A DNA stretch of 34,794 nt from positions 1 through 34,794 of the forward strand of contig CAZYTX010000038.1 in assembly GCA_964650485.1 (NCBI GenBank), written 5' to 3'. Of the stretch, positions 14,107 to 22,529 are shown piece by piece. The notes under the pieces were generated by a model. The model searched no databases. It was not told where the DNA came from and saw only the letters and a list, made by a program, of their open reading frames with translations. Both the position numbers and the translations under genes were made by a program. Numbering within the stretch: the stretch's first letter is position 1; each line of letters begins with the position of its first letter. The stretch is from CAZYTX01 sp964650485. GTDB taxonomy: Bacteria > RBG-13-61-14 > DATKZS01.

Positions 14107-15357
14107 ATGAAAAGAAAGCTGGTCACCACTGCACTCCTGCTCGTAGCAGCGACCATCATGGCGCAAGCCCCGGCGTCGAGCGCGGGTGAGCGGCCGACCA
14201 TAAAGGTGCTCACTTTCAACGTCTGGGGCATAGTGGGAGCAAAGGCGCGGGTGAAGAGGGCCGAGGCCATCGGCCGGAGGATAGCCGAGCTCGACCCGGA
14301 CGTGATCGCCCTGGAGGAGGCCTTCGAGAAGCGACACCGCAAGGCCCTGCTCGAGAGCCTCGCCCGGAGCGGCTACCGCACGGACCACAGTCGCTATTAC
14401 AAGAACGTATACGGCTCCGGACTGCTCTTTATCTCCAGGTTCCCCGTCCAGGAAGACGAGTTCCAGCCCTACCGGGTAATAGGGGGCTGGCGCGACATCG
14501 AGTGGCTGGGAGGCAAGGGCATCGCGCACCTGGAGCTGAAAACGCCGTGGGGACCGCTCGACTTCTTCCACACCCACGCCATCGCCCGCATGACCCCGGT
14601 GTTCGACGAGCAGGGGGACTACATCCCCGGCGACCCCAAGCAGGTGGACAGGCTCCTGCACATGTACCAGATAGACAGGTTCGTAAGGGATAAGCGCGGC
14701 CCCGGAGGCAGGTGCGTAATAGCAGCGGGCGACTTCAACGTCTCCCCCGAGATGCTCGAGTACCAATTCCTTATCGAGAAGACCGGGTTCGAGAACAGCT
14801 TCGACAAGGTCCACCCCGGCGGGAACCCCTCCACCTTCTCAATCGAAAACGTATTGGTGAAAAACGACTACTCAAGGATAGACCACGTATTCTACAAGAA
14901 CTATGACGGCGCCGAGGGGTTCTGGATAAAGCCGGTGAGCTCGCGGGTGGAGATGGACTCTAAGTTCGAGGACCCCAAGAACGAAAAGATGATAAACTAC
15001 AGCGACCACTACGGGCTGATGACAGAGTTCGAGGTGATAAAAGAGCCGGGCCGCATCGAGCTCTCTCCTCCCGGCCTCGCGAGCAGCGGCTGCGCATGCG
15101 GCGCCGGGGACCCGCCCGGGTACATGCAGGCGAATATCCACCTCACGTCCTCGAACCTGCACCAATGGCGGCATCTGGCCCTCGCCGCTTTCGAGGGAGC
15201 GCTGGAGAAAGAGGAGCGGCGCAACAAGCTGCTCATACCTTTTGCCAGGATCGCGGTGCTGGATGATTCCGACCTGCCAGCGGAGGTCCCCCTCGCGCCC
15301 GGCCTGCAGAGAAAGCTCGAGAGAAAGTACGGCGTCCTCAGCGCGGCTCCAGAATGA
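14107..15357 (+). CDS. Secreted endonuclease/exonuclease/phosphatase-family phosphodiesterase, sphingomyelinase-like (copy 2)
   Basis: A 416-residue paralogue of the preceding gene with a signal peptide (cleavage near ASSA, residue 26). Catalytic landmarks are Asn38 in LTFNVWG, Glu71 in ALEEAF, the GGKGIAH segment, His157 in FFHTHAIA, Asp209 and Asn211 in AAGDFNVSPE, and YSDHYGL. The two copies align over their full length including the extra C-terminal region (compare RIVIAGRVTQPVTVPLSPLQ with RIAVLDDSDLPAEVPLAPGL), but are clearly diverged. This copy has an insertion rich in Gly and Cys (SSGCACGAGDPPG) before that tail. It ends convergently with, and overlapping by 20 bases, the penicillin acylase gene. 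Confidence 0.8.
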   Translation: MKRKLVTTALLLVAATIMAQAPASSAGERPTIKVLTFNVWGIVGAKARVKRAEAIGRRIAELDPDVIALEEAFEKRHRKALLESLARSGYRTDHSRYYKNVYGSGLLFISRFPVQEDEFQPYRVIGGWRDIEWLGGKGIAHLELKTPWGPLDFFHTHAIARMTPVFDEQGDYIPGDPKQVDRLLHMYQIDRFVRDKRGPGGRCVIAAGDFNVSPEMLEYQFLIEKTGFENSFDKVHPGGNPSTFSIENVLVKNDYSRIDHVFYKNYDGAEGFWIKPVSSRVEMDSKFEDPKNEKMINYSDHYGLMTEFEVIKEPGRIELSPPGLASSGCACGAGDPPGYMQANIHLTSSNLHQWRHLALAAFEGALEKEERRNKLLIPFARIAVLDDSDLPAEVPLAPGLQRKLERKYGVLSAAPE

Positions 15358-17740
15358 GCTCGGCCATGGCCCCCTGCTCATACTCTTCCGGGGCCATGCT
15401 CAGGGTGCGGTACCTGCCACGGGCCCAGTCTTCTGAGGTGATGTCGAACATGGCCGAGTCCGGGTTCTCGGAGTTGCCGGTGGTGGCGTTGAAGAGCAGA
15501 TGCCCGGGCTTCGCCATATCCACCACGATCCTGCTGGAAGGGCCTGCAATGCTCAGGTACCCGATCGGTCCGATGAACAGCGAGGTCGAGTTGTTCACGC
15601 TCTCCTCGGTCCCGGGCAGGGGGTAGGTGCCTATCCTTGCATCCTTGTTCCAGGGAATCAGGCTGAACACCGTGCCCAGGCGCAGGCGGTGCAGGTCCCC
15701 CCATCGCCAGCTATCAGGGTCCTTGCCGAGCTTCTTCGTAAGGTAGGCGTGCGCCTCCATGGCGGCCTCCCTTACGAGGTCCCGCCTGGTCTCGCGCTCC
15801 TCGGTGTCCACCTTGTCGAACCACTCGCTGTCCTCCTCTTCCATGATCTCCCACAGGGCGTGCACCCCCATCTCGGCAAGGTCTATCTTGAAGGTGAGAC
15901 CATCGAGCTCGTCGTCAAAGGTGAGCCCCACCATGTGCTTCATGATAAGCTTGTACACCGGCGTGCCCGCGGAGTCGAGCTCCGCCATAAAGCCTTGCTC
16001 TGACCATTGCTTTAGCAGCCGCCTGCACGTCTTCACCCCGGGTTCCTCCGAGCCTTCCAGGTCATCGAGGAAAAGCGGCACGAACCGCTGTGCGGACATC
16101 ACCTTGACGTCGAGCTGGATGTCCTGCATGTCCCGTGCGGTGAGCCCTTCCCGCCCGGACAAAAGCTCGGTTATGCGCTGGGCACGGGAGGGCAGGTTGT
16201 ACCCCGAGCACAGGTAGTAGGGGTAGTCCGGGCCCTCCACCTTGTTGTTGGCGGTGGCTATAAAGTGCTTCTCCGGGTTCATGGTATGGGGCAGCTCCTC
16301 GTACGGTATCCATCCGATCCAGTCGCCTTCCCCGGTGCCGGTCCTCGGCAGGTATCCCTGGCCGTCCGGCCTTATGGGCGCGTGCCCGGAGTAGAGGTAC
16401 CCGATGTCACCCTCCGCGGTGGCATAGACCGTGTTCCAGGCCACCGGGCCCATCCTCATGTCCTCGACCGCGCGCCTCATGTCCTGGGCGTCCATGCTTT
16501 TTGGTATAGCAAGGTAACCCGAGAGGAACCTTTCCGGCCACACCTCCATCAGGTGGAGTGCGTAAACGCGGTTGTCCAGAGGGGGGATGTCCACGGTGGT
16601 GACGGCCTCCTCGATCACCTGGCCGTGCACCGAGCGGCGGTAAGTGAAATCAACGTCCCATGAATTCTTGACCTCGATGGTCTCCTCCACCACCTCGAAC
16701 TCGCGCCACTCCCCCTTGTAAAAGTAGCGGCCCGGGTCATCCGGGTCCACCTTCTCCTTGAACAGGTCTATGTAGTCGCAGCGGGCGTTGGTGATGCCCC
16801 ACGAGACGTGGCCGTTGGTGCCGGCTCCCATGAGCGGTATGCCCGAGAACATGAGGCCCGCGGCGTCGTAAGAGCCTCCGTGCAGGTGCACGTGGTACCA
16901 GAAGGTGGGCGCGAGCAGGTGTGGCACGTGGGGGTCGTTGGCAAGCACGGGTTTGCCCGAGGCCGACATGGTCCCGTCAACCGCCCAGTTGTTCGAGCCC
17001 AGGCCCGAGAGCAGACCCAGCCGGGAGAGGAGGCGGGACAAAGAGTGCAGGGCCGGGAGAGCGGTGGTTTCCAGGTCCTCGTTGATGTATGGCCCCCACT
17101 CCGGGGACTCGATCCGGAAGAGCCCGGCCTTCTCCGGTCCCAGCTCACGTATCAGCCGCTCGCCGTAGTACTCGTGGAACAGGCTCCACAAGGTCATTGA
17201 AAGACCGTATACCTCCATGCATAAAAGGGAGTCCTCCGGTGACCAGAACTCGGGGGTCACGCCCAGGGCCTTGTACTCTGGAAGCCGCTTGCCCGCGTCC
17301 TTCAAATAACGGTTCACCCCCCGGGCGTAGGCCTCAAGCAGCGCGCGGTCGGATGGGTCCAGCACGGCCACCCCCCTATTTGCCCGGCCCTGGAAGTCGA
17401 AGGAGCGCAGCAGCTTGTCAGCGGTGAGCAAGTCGTAGGCCTTGTAGCGAAGCGGCCGGCCGAACAGCTTGCAAAGCTCCCCTCCGCCCAAGCTGCGCAT
17501 GAGGTCCATGTAAAAGAAGCGGTCCTGGGCCATGATGTAGCCCAGGGCGTAGAACATGTCCACGTCGCTCTCAGCGCTTATGTGCGGCACCCCGTTACTG
17601 TCATAGACTATCCTTACCGGGGCGTCCACGCCGTGGCCCTGGAGCCTGGCGTCCAGGACCTCCAGCCTGTGGCCCCTGAGGACGCACGAGCACGACAGCA
17701 CACTTATCAGTATAGCGGAAAGAATGAAGCGTATTTTCAT
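15338..17740 (-). CDS. Penicillin acylase family protein (Ntn-hydrolase, lipoprotein)
   Basis: An 800-residue precursor of an Ntn-type amidohydrolase. The signal peptide ends with VLS-Cys17, a good lipobox, so it is probably a lipoprotein facing the periplasm or outside. The alpha-chain features VPHISAESDVDMFYALGYIM and AQDRFFYMD are typical. Autocatalytic cleavage would occur before Ser249 in GLGSNNWAVDG, releasing the beta chain with its N-terminal nucleophile; the downstream Asn in WGITNARCDYIDL fits the oxyanion-site region. Family members cleave amide-linked acyl groups from penicillins, homoserine lactones or other N-acyl compounds; which applies here cannot be told. It converges on the phosphodiesterase pair and diverges from the SGNH gene. 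Confidence 0.93.
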   Translation of the reverse strand: MKIRFILSAILISVLSCSCVLRGHRLEVLDARLQGHGVDAPVRIVYDSNGVPHISAESDVDMFYALGYIMAQDRFFYMDLMRSLGGGELCKLFGRPLRYKAYDLLTADKLLRSFDFQGRANRGVAVLDPSDRALLEAYARGVNRYLKDAGKRLPEYKALGVTPEFWSPEDSLLCMEVYGLSMTLWSLFHEYYGERLIRELGPEKAGLFRIESPEWGPYINEDLETTALPALHSLSRLLSRLGLLSGLGSNNWAVDGTMSASGKPVLANDPHVPHLLAPTFWYHVHLHGGSYDAAGLMFSGIPLMGAGTNGHVSWGITNARCDYIDLFKEKVDPDDPGRYFYKGEWREFEVVEETIEVKNSWDVDFTYRRSVHGQVIEEAVTTVDIPPLDNRVYALHLMEVWPERFLSGYLAIPKSMDAQDMRRAVEDMRMGPVAWNTVYATAEGDIGYLYSGHAPIRPDGQGYLPRTGTGEGDWIGWIPYEELPHTMNPEKHFIATANNKVEGPDYPYYLCSGYNLPSRAQRITELLSGREGLTARDMQDIQLDVKVMSAQRFVPLFLDDLEGSEEPGVKTCRRLLKQWSEQGFMAELDSAGTPVYKLIMKHMVGLTFDDELDGLTFKIDLAEMGVHALWEIMEEEDSEWFDKVDTEERETRRDLVREAAMEAHAYLTKKLGKDPDSWRWGDLHRLRLGTVFSLIPWNKDARIGTYPLPGTEESVNNSTSLFIGPIGYLSIAGPSSRIVVDMAKPGHLLFNATTGNSENPDSAMFDITSEDWARGRYRTLSMAPEEYEQGAMAELILEPR

Positions 17741-17920
17741 GTCCTCCTCCTTGCCCTCCGGTCACTCGTTCCCGCGGGCCACTGCATGATATCAGAAGAT
17801 TCACATCAGGCAAAGCCGCGCCTTATGCCCCCTCTTTTGTTTTTGAACCAGAAAGACTTTGCTGGTACTTTTCTATCTATGGAGGATGAGCACGAGCCGG
17901 GCGCTCCCTAAAGACGGCAA

Positions 17921-18874
17921 ATGAGAAGGCGTATATTAAAGTTTTTACTGGCCTCGACTGTCTTTGTCACGGGACTGGAACTCGCGCTCCAGGCCGGGCA
18001 CCTTCTTGTCGGCTCCGGGTCGAGGCCGGCCGGCGCGGGCCCGTCTTCGGGAGCGTCCATCCTCTGCCTGGGCGACAGCCACACCTTTGGCGCGGGCGTG
18101 GATGCCAGCGAGGCTTATCCCGCCCGGCTGGAGGGCCTGCTCAGGGAGAGGGGTTACGACGCGGACGTGGTGAACCTGGGGGCCCCGGGGACCAACACAT
18201 CGGAGATAAGGAGGCGTATGCCCGGGTTGCTGGACGCTTACCAGCCCGTGGCTGTGATCGTGCTGGCCGGCGTGAACAACGGGTGGAACAGGAAGGACCA
18301 GGCATGGTCGGATATGCAGGACGGTCTCCCGGCGCCGTGGACCGCCAGGGCCGCGGACTTCATCCTTACCCGGGTGCGCCTGGTGAAGGGAGCTTACGTG
18401 CTCCTCCACCGGCTGGACTGGACCGGGCCAAAAGAGGAGCGGGCCCGGGACCGCACCGGCAAAAGGGTGATCCACAGCAAGCAAGACCCGCACGAGCTCG
18501 AAGGGCCTGCAAAGACGTATGCGCGCGCGAGACGTGACCTCGTGGCCATAATCGCCCGTGCTAGGGCCGCCCATGCCGTGCCCGTGCTCATGACCTACGT
18601 ATCCGACCCGGAGTACACCTTTTACGGCCCCAACCGCTTGATCCGCGAGGTTGCGGGGTCCATGAAAGCCCCGCTCGCGGACAACGACAAGGCGCTCCGG
18701 CCCGGGTTCATGGAAGAGGACGGGAGCGTGGACAAGAAGGCCAGGGACCGGCTCTTCTTCCCGGACATGCATCCGGGGCCGGGCGGGTATGAGCTTATAA
18801 GCGAAAACGTGCTGGAGACCCTGGAGCGCGCGGGGGTTCTATCGTCGCTTCCGACAAAGGAGGAGATTAAATGA
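17921..18874 (+). CDS. SGNH/GDSL-type hydrolase, membrane-anchored or secreted
   Basis: A 317-residue esterase-type protein with an N-terminal hydrophobic segment (about residues 6-30) preceded by MRRR, a signal anchor or signal peptide. Block I is LCLGDSHTFGAG with nucleophile Ser53. The oxyanion Gly/Asn blocks are VVNLGAPGTNTSE and LAGVNNGWNRK, and the catalytic pair is Asp282 and His284 in FFPDMHPGPGGYE. The family deacylates lipids, sugars or peptidoglycan-linked acyl groups; the substrate is unknown. The ribosome-binding site is poor. It lies divergent from the penicillin acylase, in the cluster of exported hydrolases. Confidence 0.85.
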   Translation: MRRRILKFLLASTVFVTGLELALQAGHLLVGSGSRPAGAGPSSGASILCLGDSHTFGAGVDASEAYPARLEGLLRERGYDADVVNLGAPGTNTSEIRRRMPGLLDAYQPVAVIVLAGVNNGWNRKDQAWSDMQDGLPAPWTARAADFILTRVRLVKGAYVLLHRLDWTGPKEERARDRTGKRVIHSKQDPHELEGPAKTYARARRDLVAIIARARAAHAVPVLMTYVSDPEYTFYGPNRLIREVAGSMKAPLADNDKALRPGFMEEDGSVDKKARDRLFFPDMHPGPGGYELISENVLETLERAGVLSSLPTKEEIK

Positions 18875-18882
18875 TCGGGCGG

Positions 18883-19134
18883 TCAAGGGCTGTACTTTTG
18901 GCTGATCTCCAGCATCTTCTTGACCCTGCCCCCCTGCGGCCTGGAAAGGCCCTGCCTTATCTGTTCGGGAGAGTAGTTGTCGGCCAGTATCTGGCCGATG
19001 TCTATCCGGGGGGCCCAGCACTGTATGATGGCCCAGCAGAAGGGCTGGCCCGCGGTGCGGCAGTACTTGAAGGGCACGAAGTCGCCCATCCTGGGGCATC
19101 GAATCTGTCGGCCGTCGTACTCGAATAAGTCCAT
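18883..19134 (-). CDS. Small conserved Cys-rich protein of unknown function
   Basis: An 83-residue protein with four cysteines in the first half: Cys13 in IRCPRMGDFVPFKYC, Cys25, Cys33 and Cys39 in FCWAIIQCW. The pattern CPxxGxxVPFxYC...C...CW recalls short uncharacterised proteins I associate with Desulfobacterota, possibly metal- or cluster-binding. I prefer this strand over an overlapping plus-strand ORF (18871-19128), whose translation has no such pattern. The ATG at 19134 has no clear ribosome-binding site. It converges on the SGNH gene and is divergent from the ManA-like gene 45 bases away. Confidence 0.6.
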   Translation of the reverse strand: MDLFEYDGRQIRCPRMGDFVPFKYCRTAGQPFCWAIIQCWAPRIDIGQILADNYSPEQIRQGLSRPQGGRVKKMLEISQKYSP

Positions 19135-19178
19135 GATCCGTATTGTAGCAGCAACTTCGCCGGCGCGCCAGAATACAA

Positions 19179-20258
19179 ATGACGAGTGATAATCAAAACG
19201 CGCCCCCGTGCTTTTTGCACCTGGAGCCGCAATACGAGACCGAGCCCTTCGGGGGGGACCGGCTTGTCAGCAGCCTGGGCAGGCCGCGCCTTTCCGGGGC
19301 CCTGGCCTCGGCAAGCCTGGAGCTGTCCATTGACCCGGAAAAGGGCATGGTGGTCTCGGATGGACCCTTTGCCGGCCGCGGGCTCGATAGCCTGATTGGA
19401 AGGTTCGGGGAGGAGATCACGGGGCCCAGGGCCATGGCGGTGCTTGATAAGGGCATTGCCTTCAACGTGCGCCTGGTGGCAACGGACCTGGACGACGCGC
19501 CCGTGCGCGTGCCGGCCAGGGCGAAGAAAAAGGGTCCCGCTCCTTGCGAGGCCCTGGTGGTGCTGGAGGCGGAGGGAGACGCGCGCATCTACTGCGGCAG
19601 GAAGAGGAGCCTCGACCAGGCCGGCTTCCTTTCCATGCTTAAAAAGTCCAGGGCCCAGGAGATACTCAAAGAGCACGAGGTCTCAGCGGGAAGCGCCGTT
19701 GTAATACCGGCTGGAATGCCGTGCGCGCCCGGCAGGGGTGTGATGGCCTACGTGGCGGGCCTGGAGAAGAGCGGCGCGGGGGCGTACGGGGCCGCGTTCA
19801 AGGGCGCCGGGCAGGGGACCTCGGCCCAGCCGGCCCCCTCCTCGCTCCTGTTCGCCGGGAGCCTGGGCATGCTCTCGGGCATGAACGCCATAACCTGGCT
19901 GTACGCCGCACAGCTCTTCTGCACGGTGCGGCTGGACCTCCGGGCCGAGTGGAGCCACCAGGCCCCGGAGCGCGGCAGTGACTCCTTCATGGCGCTCACC
20001 GGGCTGCAGGGAAGCGCGCTCCTAACGGGCGGGAGCGAGACCGAGTCCATTGAAAGGGGCAGGACGGTGATGGTGACCGCTGCCTGTCCCTGGTTCAGGA
20101 TAAACCCCGGTCCAGAGGGCGCGTCGGTTCTAATGACCTGGTTCATGGACTTCGAGAGCGAGGTTAAAACACCTCTTCTCGAAAGGGGCATAACAGAGCG
20201 CGAGATCAAGGGCTTGCAAAGCCTGCTGCAAGAAGGCTGCGGGCTTGCCTTGGGCTAA
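19179..20258 (+). CDS. ManA-like (class I mannose-6-phosphate isomerase) cupin protein, probably non-canonical
   Basis: A 359-residue protein that follows the class I phosphomannose isomerase plan. LEPQYETEPFGGDRLVSSLG corresponds to the ..KERIWGG.RL opening, VSDGPFAGRGLDSLI to the GPLAG.TL.EL block, and SAVVIPAGMPCAPGRGV to the IPAGTVHA.G block. Of the four zinc ligands expected, only Glu124 (in CEALVVLEAE) appears kept. The Q.H pair of SVQVHPDD is absent around residues 96-106, and the His after IPAG is replaced by Cys182. It is therefore probably not a classical isomerase; a sugar-sensing or altered-metal role is possible. No sugar-metabolism neighbours help. Alignment is by eye. Confidence 0.6.
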   Translation: MTSDNQNAPPCFLHLEPQYETEPFGGDRLVSSLGRPRLSGALASASLELSIDPEKGMVVSDGPFAGRGLDSLIGRFGEEITGPRAMAVLDKGIAFNVRLVATDLDDAPVRVPARAKKKGPAPCEALVVLEAEGDARIYCGRKRSLDQAGFLSMLKKSRAQEILKEHEVSAGSAVVIPAGMPCAPGRGVMAYVAGLEKSGAGAYGAAFKGAGQGTSAQPAPSSLLFAGSLGMLSGMNAITWLYAAQLFCTVRLDLRAEWSHQAPERGSDSFMALTGLQGSALLTGGSETESIERGRTVMVTAACPWFRINPGPEGASVLMTWFMDFESEVKTPLLERGITEREIKGLQSLLQEGCGLALG

Positions 20259-20266
20259 TGAATTGC

Positions 20267-20285
20267 AGCCCCTTCGGGGCTTTAA
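20267..20285. terminator. Possible hairpin terminator between convergent genes
   Basis: AGCCCC-TTC-GGGGCT forms a 6-bp stem followed by TTAAT, 9 bases after the ManA-like gene stop and 8 bases before the end of the opposing gene. The T-run is short, so termination is uncertain. Confidence 0.4.
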
Positions 20286-20292
20286 TGGACAC

Positions 20293-21357
20293 CTACCCTT
20301 TTCCCGTTGCCGACCGGCGCAGGTGGTGGAGGTATGTGGTCGCCGAGAACTGGTCGAACAGGGCCCGGTTGTCGTAGATTTTTCTCGCGCTCTCGCTGGC
20401 GCCGAGCACGGCTTCGAGCTGGATTCTCACCTTGTCCTCCCTGGGGACATCGCTCATGGTGTATCCCACGGCGTTGAAGGTCTGGTCCACGTAGACCCGG
20501 GGGGCGTTCTCCCGGATGCGGTTTAACATGAAGTTGAAGTTGAGGAGGCTCGAGTGCTTCATGTCCTGCCCCATTCCCGAGTAGTCGAACTCGGTTTCCA
20601 CCACCCTTATGGACCGGGGGGTGCTCTTCCTGTATATGTCCATGATCTCGATGCTCTGTCCCCTCATCACCCACCTCATCAGAGCCGGCCTGGGCTTCCA
20701 CCCGAGCCTGCTGATCCTGCCCCTTATGCCTTCCTGGTCCCCTTCTCCCGCAAGCATCTTACCCACCCTGACCGAGGGGGTCTCATCCTCCATGTCCTCG
20801 GCCCGCTCGGGCCTTTCCCTGATCCTGCCCCTCACTATCAGCATTATGTCCTCGAACGGCAGCGGCACTTGCGAGCCTTTCCCGTCAAGCAATACCATCT
20901 CGCTATCGCCGATCTCTTGGACCCCGGCGGCCTGCACCCTCTTTGCTATCTTGTCTATGCCGCTCTGCTTTATCACGTAGGCGTCCAGGCCCATTGACGA
21001 AAACGCCTGCGCCATGGACTGGGCGGGCTGTGCCTCTGGAAAGGCCCTTGCCATCCACGGTGCCGGGCCGCTGAGCTTGTGCCGCGCGGTGTAGTTGTCC
21101 ATGCCCATTATCTTGCAGAAGCTCTCCAGGGATTCGGGGCGAAGCTCCTGGCAGGGAGAGACCATGACCAGGTAGACCTCGGGCGGGGGAGGAGGCTTTT
21201 TCGGTGCGGGCCTTTCTTCCGGCGCCGCCTTTTTTTCCTGCTCGGGTTTACGGGCTGGAGCGGGCGGGGGGGCGGCAGGCATGTGTGCGCCGCAGTAAAG
21301 ACAGTGCTCAGCCCTGTCGTTATTGGGCCTCTCACATTTAGGACATTTCCTGGCCAT
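20293..21357 (-). CDS. Zinc-ribbon protein of unknown function with Pro-rich linker
   Basis: A 354-residue protein that I do not recognise as a whole. It opens with a zinc ribbon, Cys5/Cys8 (KCPKC) and Cys19/Cys22 (CLYCG), followed by a low-complexity Pro/Ala/Lys/Glu linker (about 27-59) and a roughly 290-residue region starting EVYLVMVSPCQELRPESLE. There is no signal peptide or membrane segment, so it is probably cytoplasmic. The middle contains VPLPFEDIMLIVRGRIRER, which reads like a small beta-rich domain, and the end is helical with many Arg and Asp residues. The layout (ribbon, flexible linker, folded body) resembles adaptor or regulatory proteins, but no function should be assigned. Confidence 0.7.
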   Translation of the reverse strand: MARKCPKCERPNNDRAEHCLYCGAHMPAAPPPAPARKPEQEKKAAPEERPAPKKPPPPPEVYLVMVSPCQELRPESLESFCKIMGMDNYTARHKLSGPAPWMARAFPEAQPAQSMAQAFSSMGLDAYVIKQSGIDKIAKRVQAAGVQEIGDSEMVLLDGKGSQVPLPFEDIMLIVRGRIRERPERAEDMEDETPSVRVGKMLAGEGDQEGIRGRISRLGWKPRPALMRWVMRGQSIEIMDIYRKSTPRSIRVVETEFDYSGMGQDMKHSSLLNFNFMLNRIRENAPRVYVDQTFNAVGYTMSDVPREDKVRIQLEAVLGASESARKIYDNRALFDQFSATTYLHHLRRSATGKG

Positions 21358-21582
21358 CTACCTCCGCGCCCCCGTAACTTTTGATGCCCTTTACAAGGAA
21401 ACTGATTCATGCCGCAATATTTAGCGGAAAAGAGGAAGCTCCCTTGTTAAAGAGTAATATCATTGCGGGAAAGGGTTATCAAGCAAAGGGTGCGCGAACG
21501 AAAGCCCCGGGCCGGATAAGCGCTCTGTCAGGCCCTGCCGCGGGATAAGCCGGGCTCGCCAAGGGATAAGTTCCCTCGCTCA

Positions 21583-22380
21583 TCATTTTATGGGCTTTTT
21601 GTCCGGGCTTTTTGCGCGCTTTGCAAGGCTTTTCCTGCCGGGCTTTGCCTTTTTATGCTCGATCTTTTTGAGACTGGAGACCTCTCGGTCGGTTAGGGGC
21701 CGGAAGTCGCCCGGCTGGAGGCTGCCGAGCTTCAGCGGGCCTATGCCGGTGCGTTTCAGCTTCATCACCGGGTGGCCCACGGCCTTGCACATCCTCCTTA
21801 TCTGCCGGGTGCGCCCCTCGGTGATGGTGATCTCGATCCATGAGTGGCTGCCCTGTCCCCTGCTGAACTTCACGAAGCGGACGTCCGAGGGCTGGAGCGG
21901 ACCGCCGCCGATGTCCGGTCCCTTTCTCAGCTCCTGTATGGCCTGGTTCCCGACCCTTCCCTTGACCTTGACGTAATAGGTCTTTGGCACACTGGAAGAG
22001 GGGTGGGTGAGGGCTTTTGTCAGGTCCCCGTCCGAGGTGAGCAGCAGGAGCCCGGAGGTGTTGTAGTCCAGCCTGCCCGCGGGGTAGATCCTGCGCCTCA
22101 CTTTTTTTACCAGGCCCATGACCGTGGGCCGGCCCTGCGGGTCTTTGGTGGTGGTGACATACCCTTCGGGCTTGTGGAGCATTATATAGGTGTGTTCGTA
22201 CACCGGCGGCAGGAGCTTCCCGTCAACCCGGACCTCGTCTTTGTCCGGGTCGGCCCCGGCCCCCAGCTCGGTGACCTTGTCGCCGTTCACGGTCACCCGG
22301 CCTTTTTGTATCCACTCCTCGGCCTTGCGCCTTGATGCGAGCCCGGCGTTTGCTATCAGTTTTTGCAGTCTCTGTTGCAA
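21583..22380 (-). CDS. rluB: RluB/RsuA-family rRNA pseudouridine synthase
   Basis: Isomerises specific uridines in rRNA to pseudouridine. The 265-residue protein has an N-terminal S4 RNA-binding domain (LQKLIANAGLASRRKAEEWI), the catalytic Asp105 in AGRLDYNTSGLLLLT, and EGRTRQIRRMCKAVGHPVMK, which favours the RluB/RsuA branch. A lysine-rich tail of about 25 residues follows. The start is TTG at 22380, with GAGG 7 bases upstream; no ATG fits the conserved N-terminus. Naming it rluB rather than rsuA or rluE rests on overall feel and is less sure than the family. Confidence 0.9.
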   Translation of the reverse strand: MQQRLQKLIANAGLASRRKAEEWIQKGRVTVNGDKVTELGAGADPDKDEVRVDGKLLPPVYEHTYIMLHKPEGYVTTTKDPQGRPTVMGLVKKVRRRIYPAGRLDYNTSGLLLLTSDGDLTKALTHPSSSVPKTYYVKVKGRVGNQAIQELRKGPDIGGGPLQPSDVRFVKFSRGQGSHSWIEITITEGRTRQIRRMCKAVGHPVMKLKRTGIGPLKLGSLQPGDFRPLTDREVSSLKKIEHKKAKPGRKSLAKRAKSPDKKPIK

Positions 22381-22390
22381 AGCCTGACCT

Positions 22391-22529
22391 CTATTTTTGG
22401 ATCAGGTCTTTATTCTCGAGACGATATCGTACCCGATTTTCGTCAACCACAGCAAGACCTTGTTCCAGTTTCTCCAGCAGACCCGATTCTATCAACCGTT
22501 TCGTTGGCCCCTTCATACTTGATCCTCAT
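22391..22529 (-). pseudogene. Possible remnant of a DUF5615 toxin gene downstream of DUF433
   Basis: The DUF433 stop overlaps an ATG (ATGA, 22529-22526) that reads MRIKYEG and then leaves the expected frame. A second ATG at 22516 opens a 41-codon ORF reading LIESGLLEKLEQGLAVVDEN and then RVRYR to TAG at 22391. DUF433 antitoxins normally overlap a DUF5615 PIN-like toxin of about 110-120 residues that begins MRIK-like and ends with a VVxExRVRxR pattern. I infer that the two ends of such a gene survive and the catalytic centre has been deleted, with a frame change. The alternative is an unrelated 41-residue protein (22391-22516), which has a GAGG upstream. Confidence 0.4.

Noticed and set aside
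18871..19128. Plus-strand ORF overlapping the SGNH stop by 4 bases
   Set aside because: The overlap looks operon-like, but the translation has no recognisable pattern, while the opposite strand encodes an ordered four-cysteine protein.
21515..21575. Three GGATAAG words in the gap before the zinc-ribbon gene
   Set aside because: Spacing is irregular and the flanks do not match, so I do not call it a repeat array or origin-type cluster.
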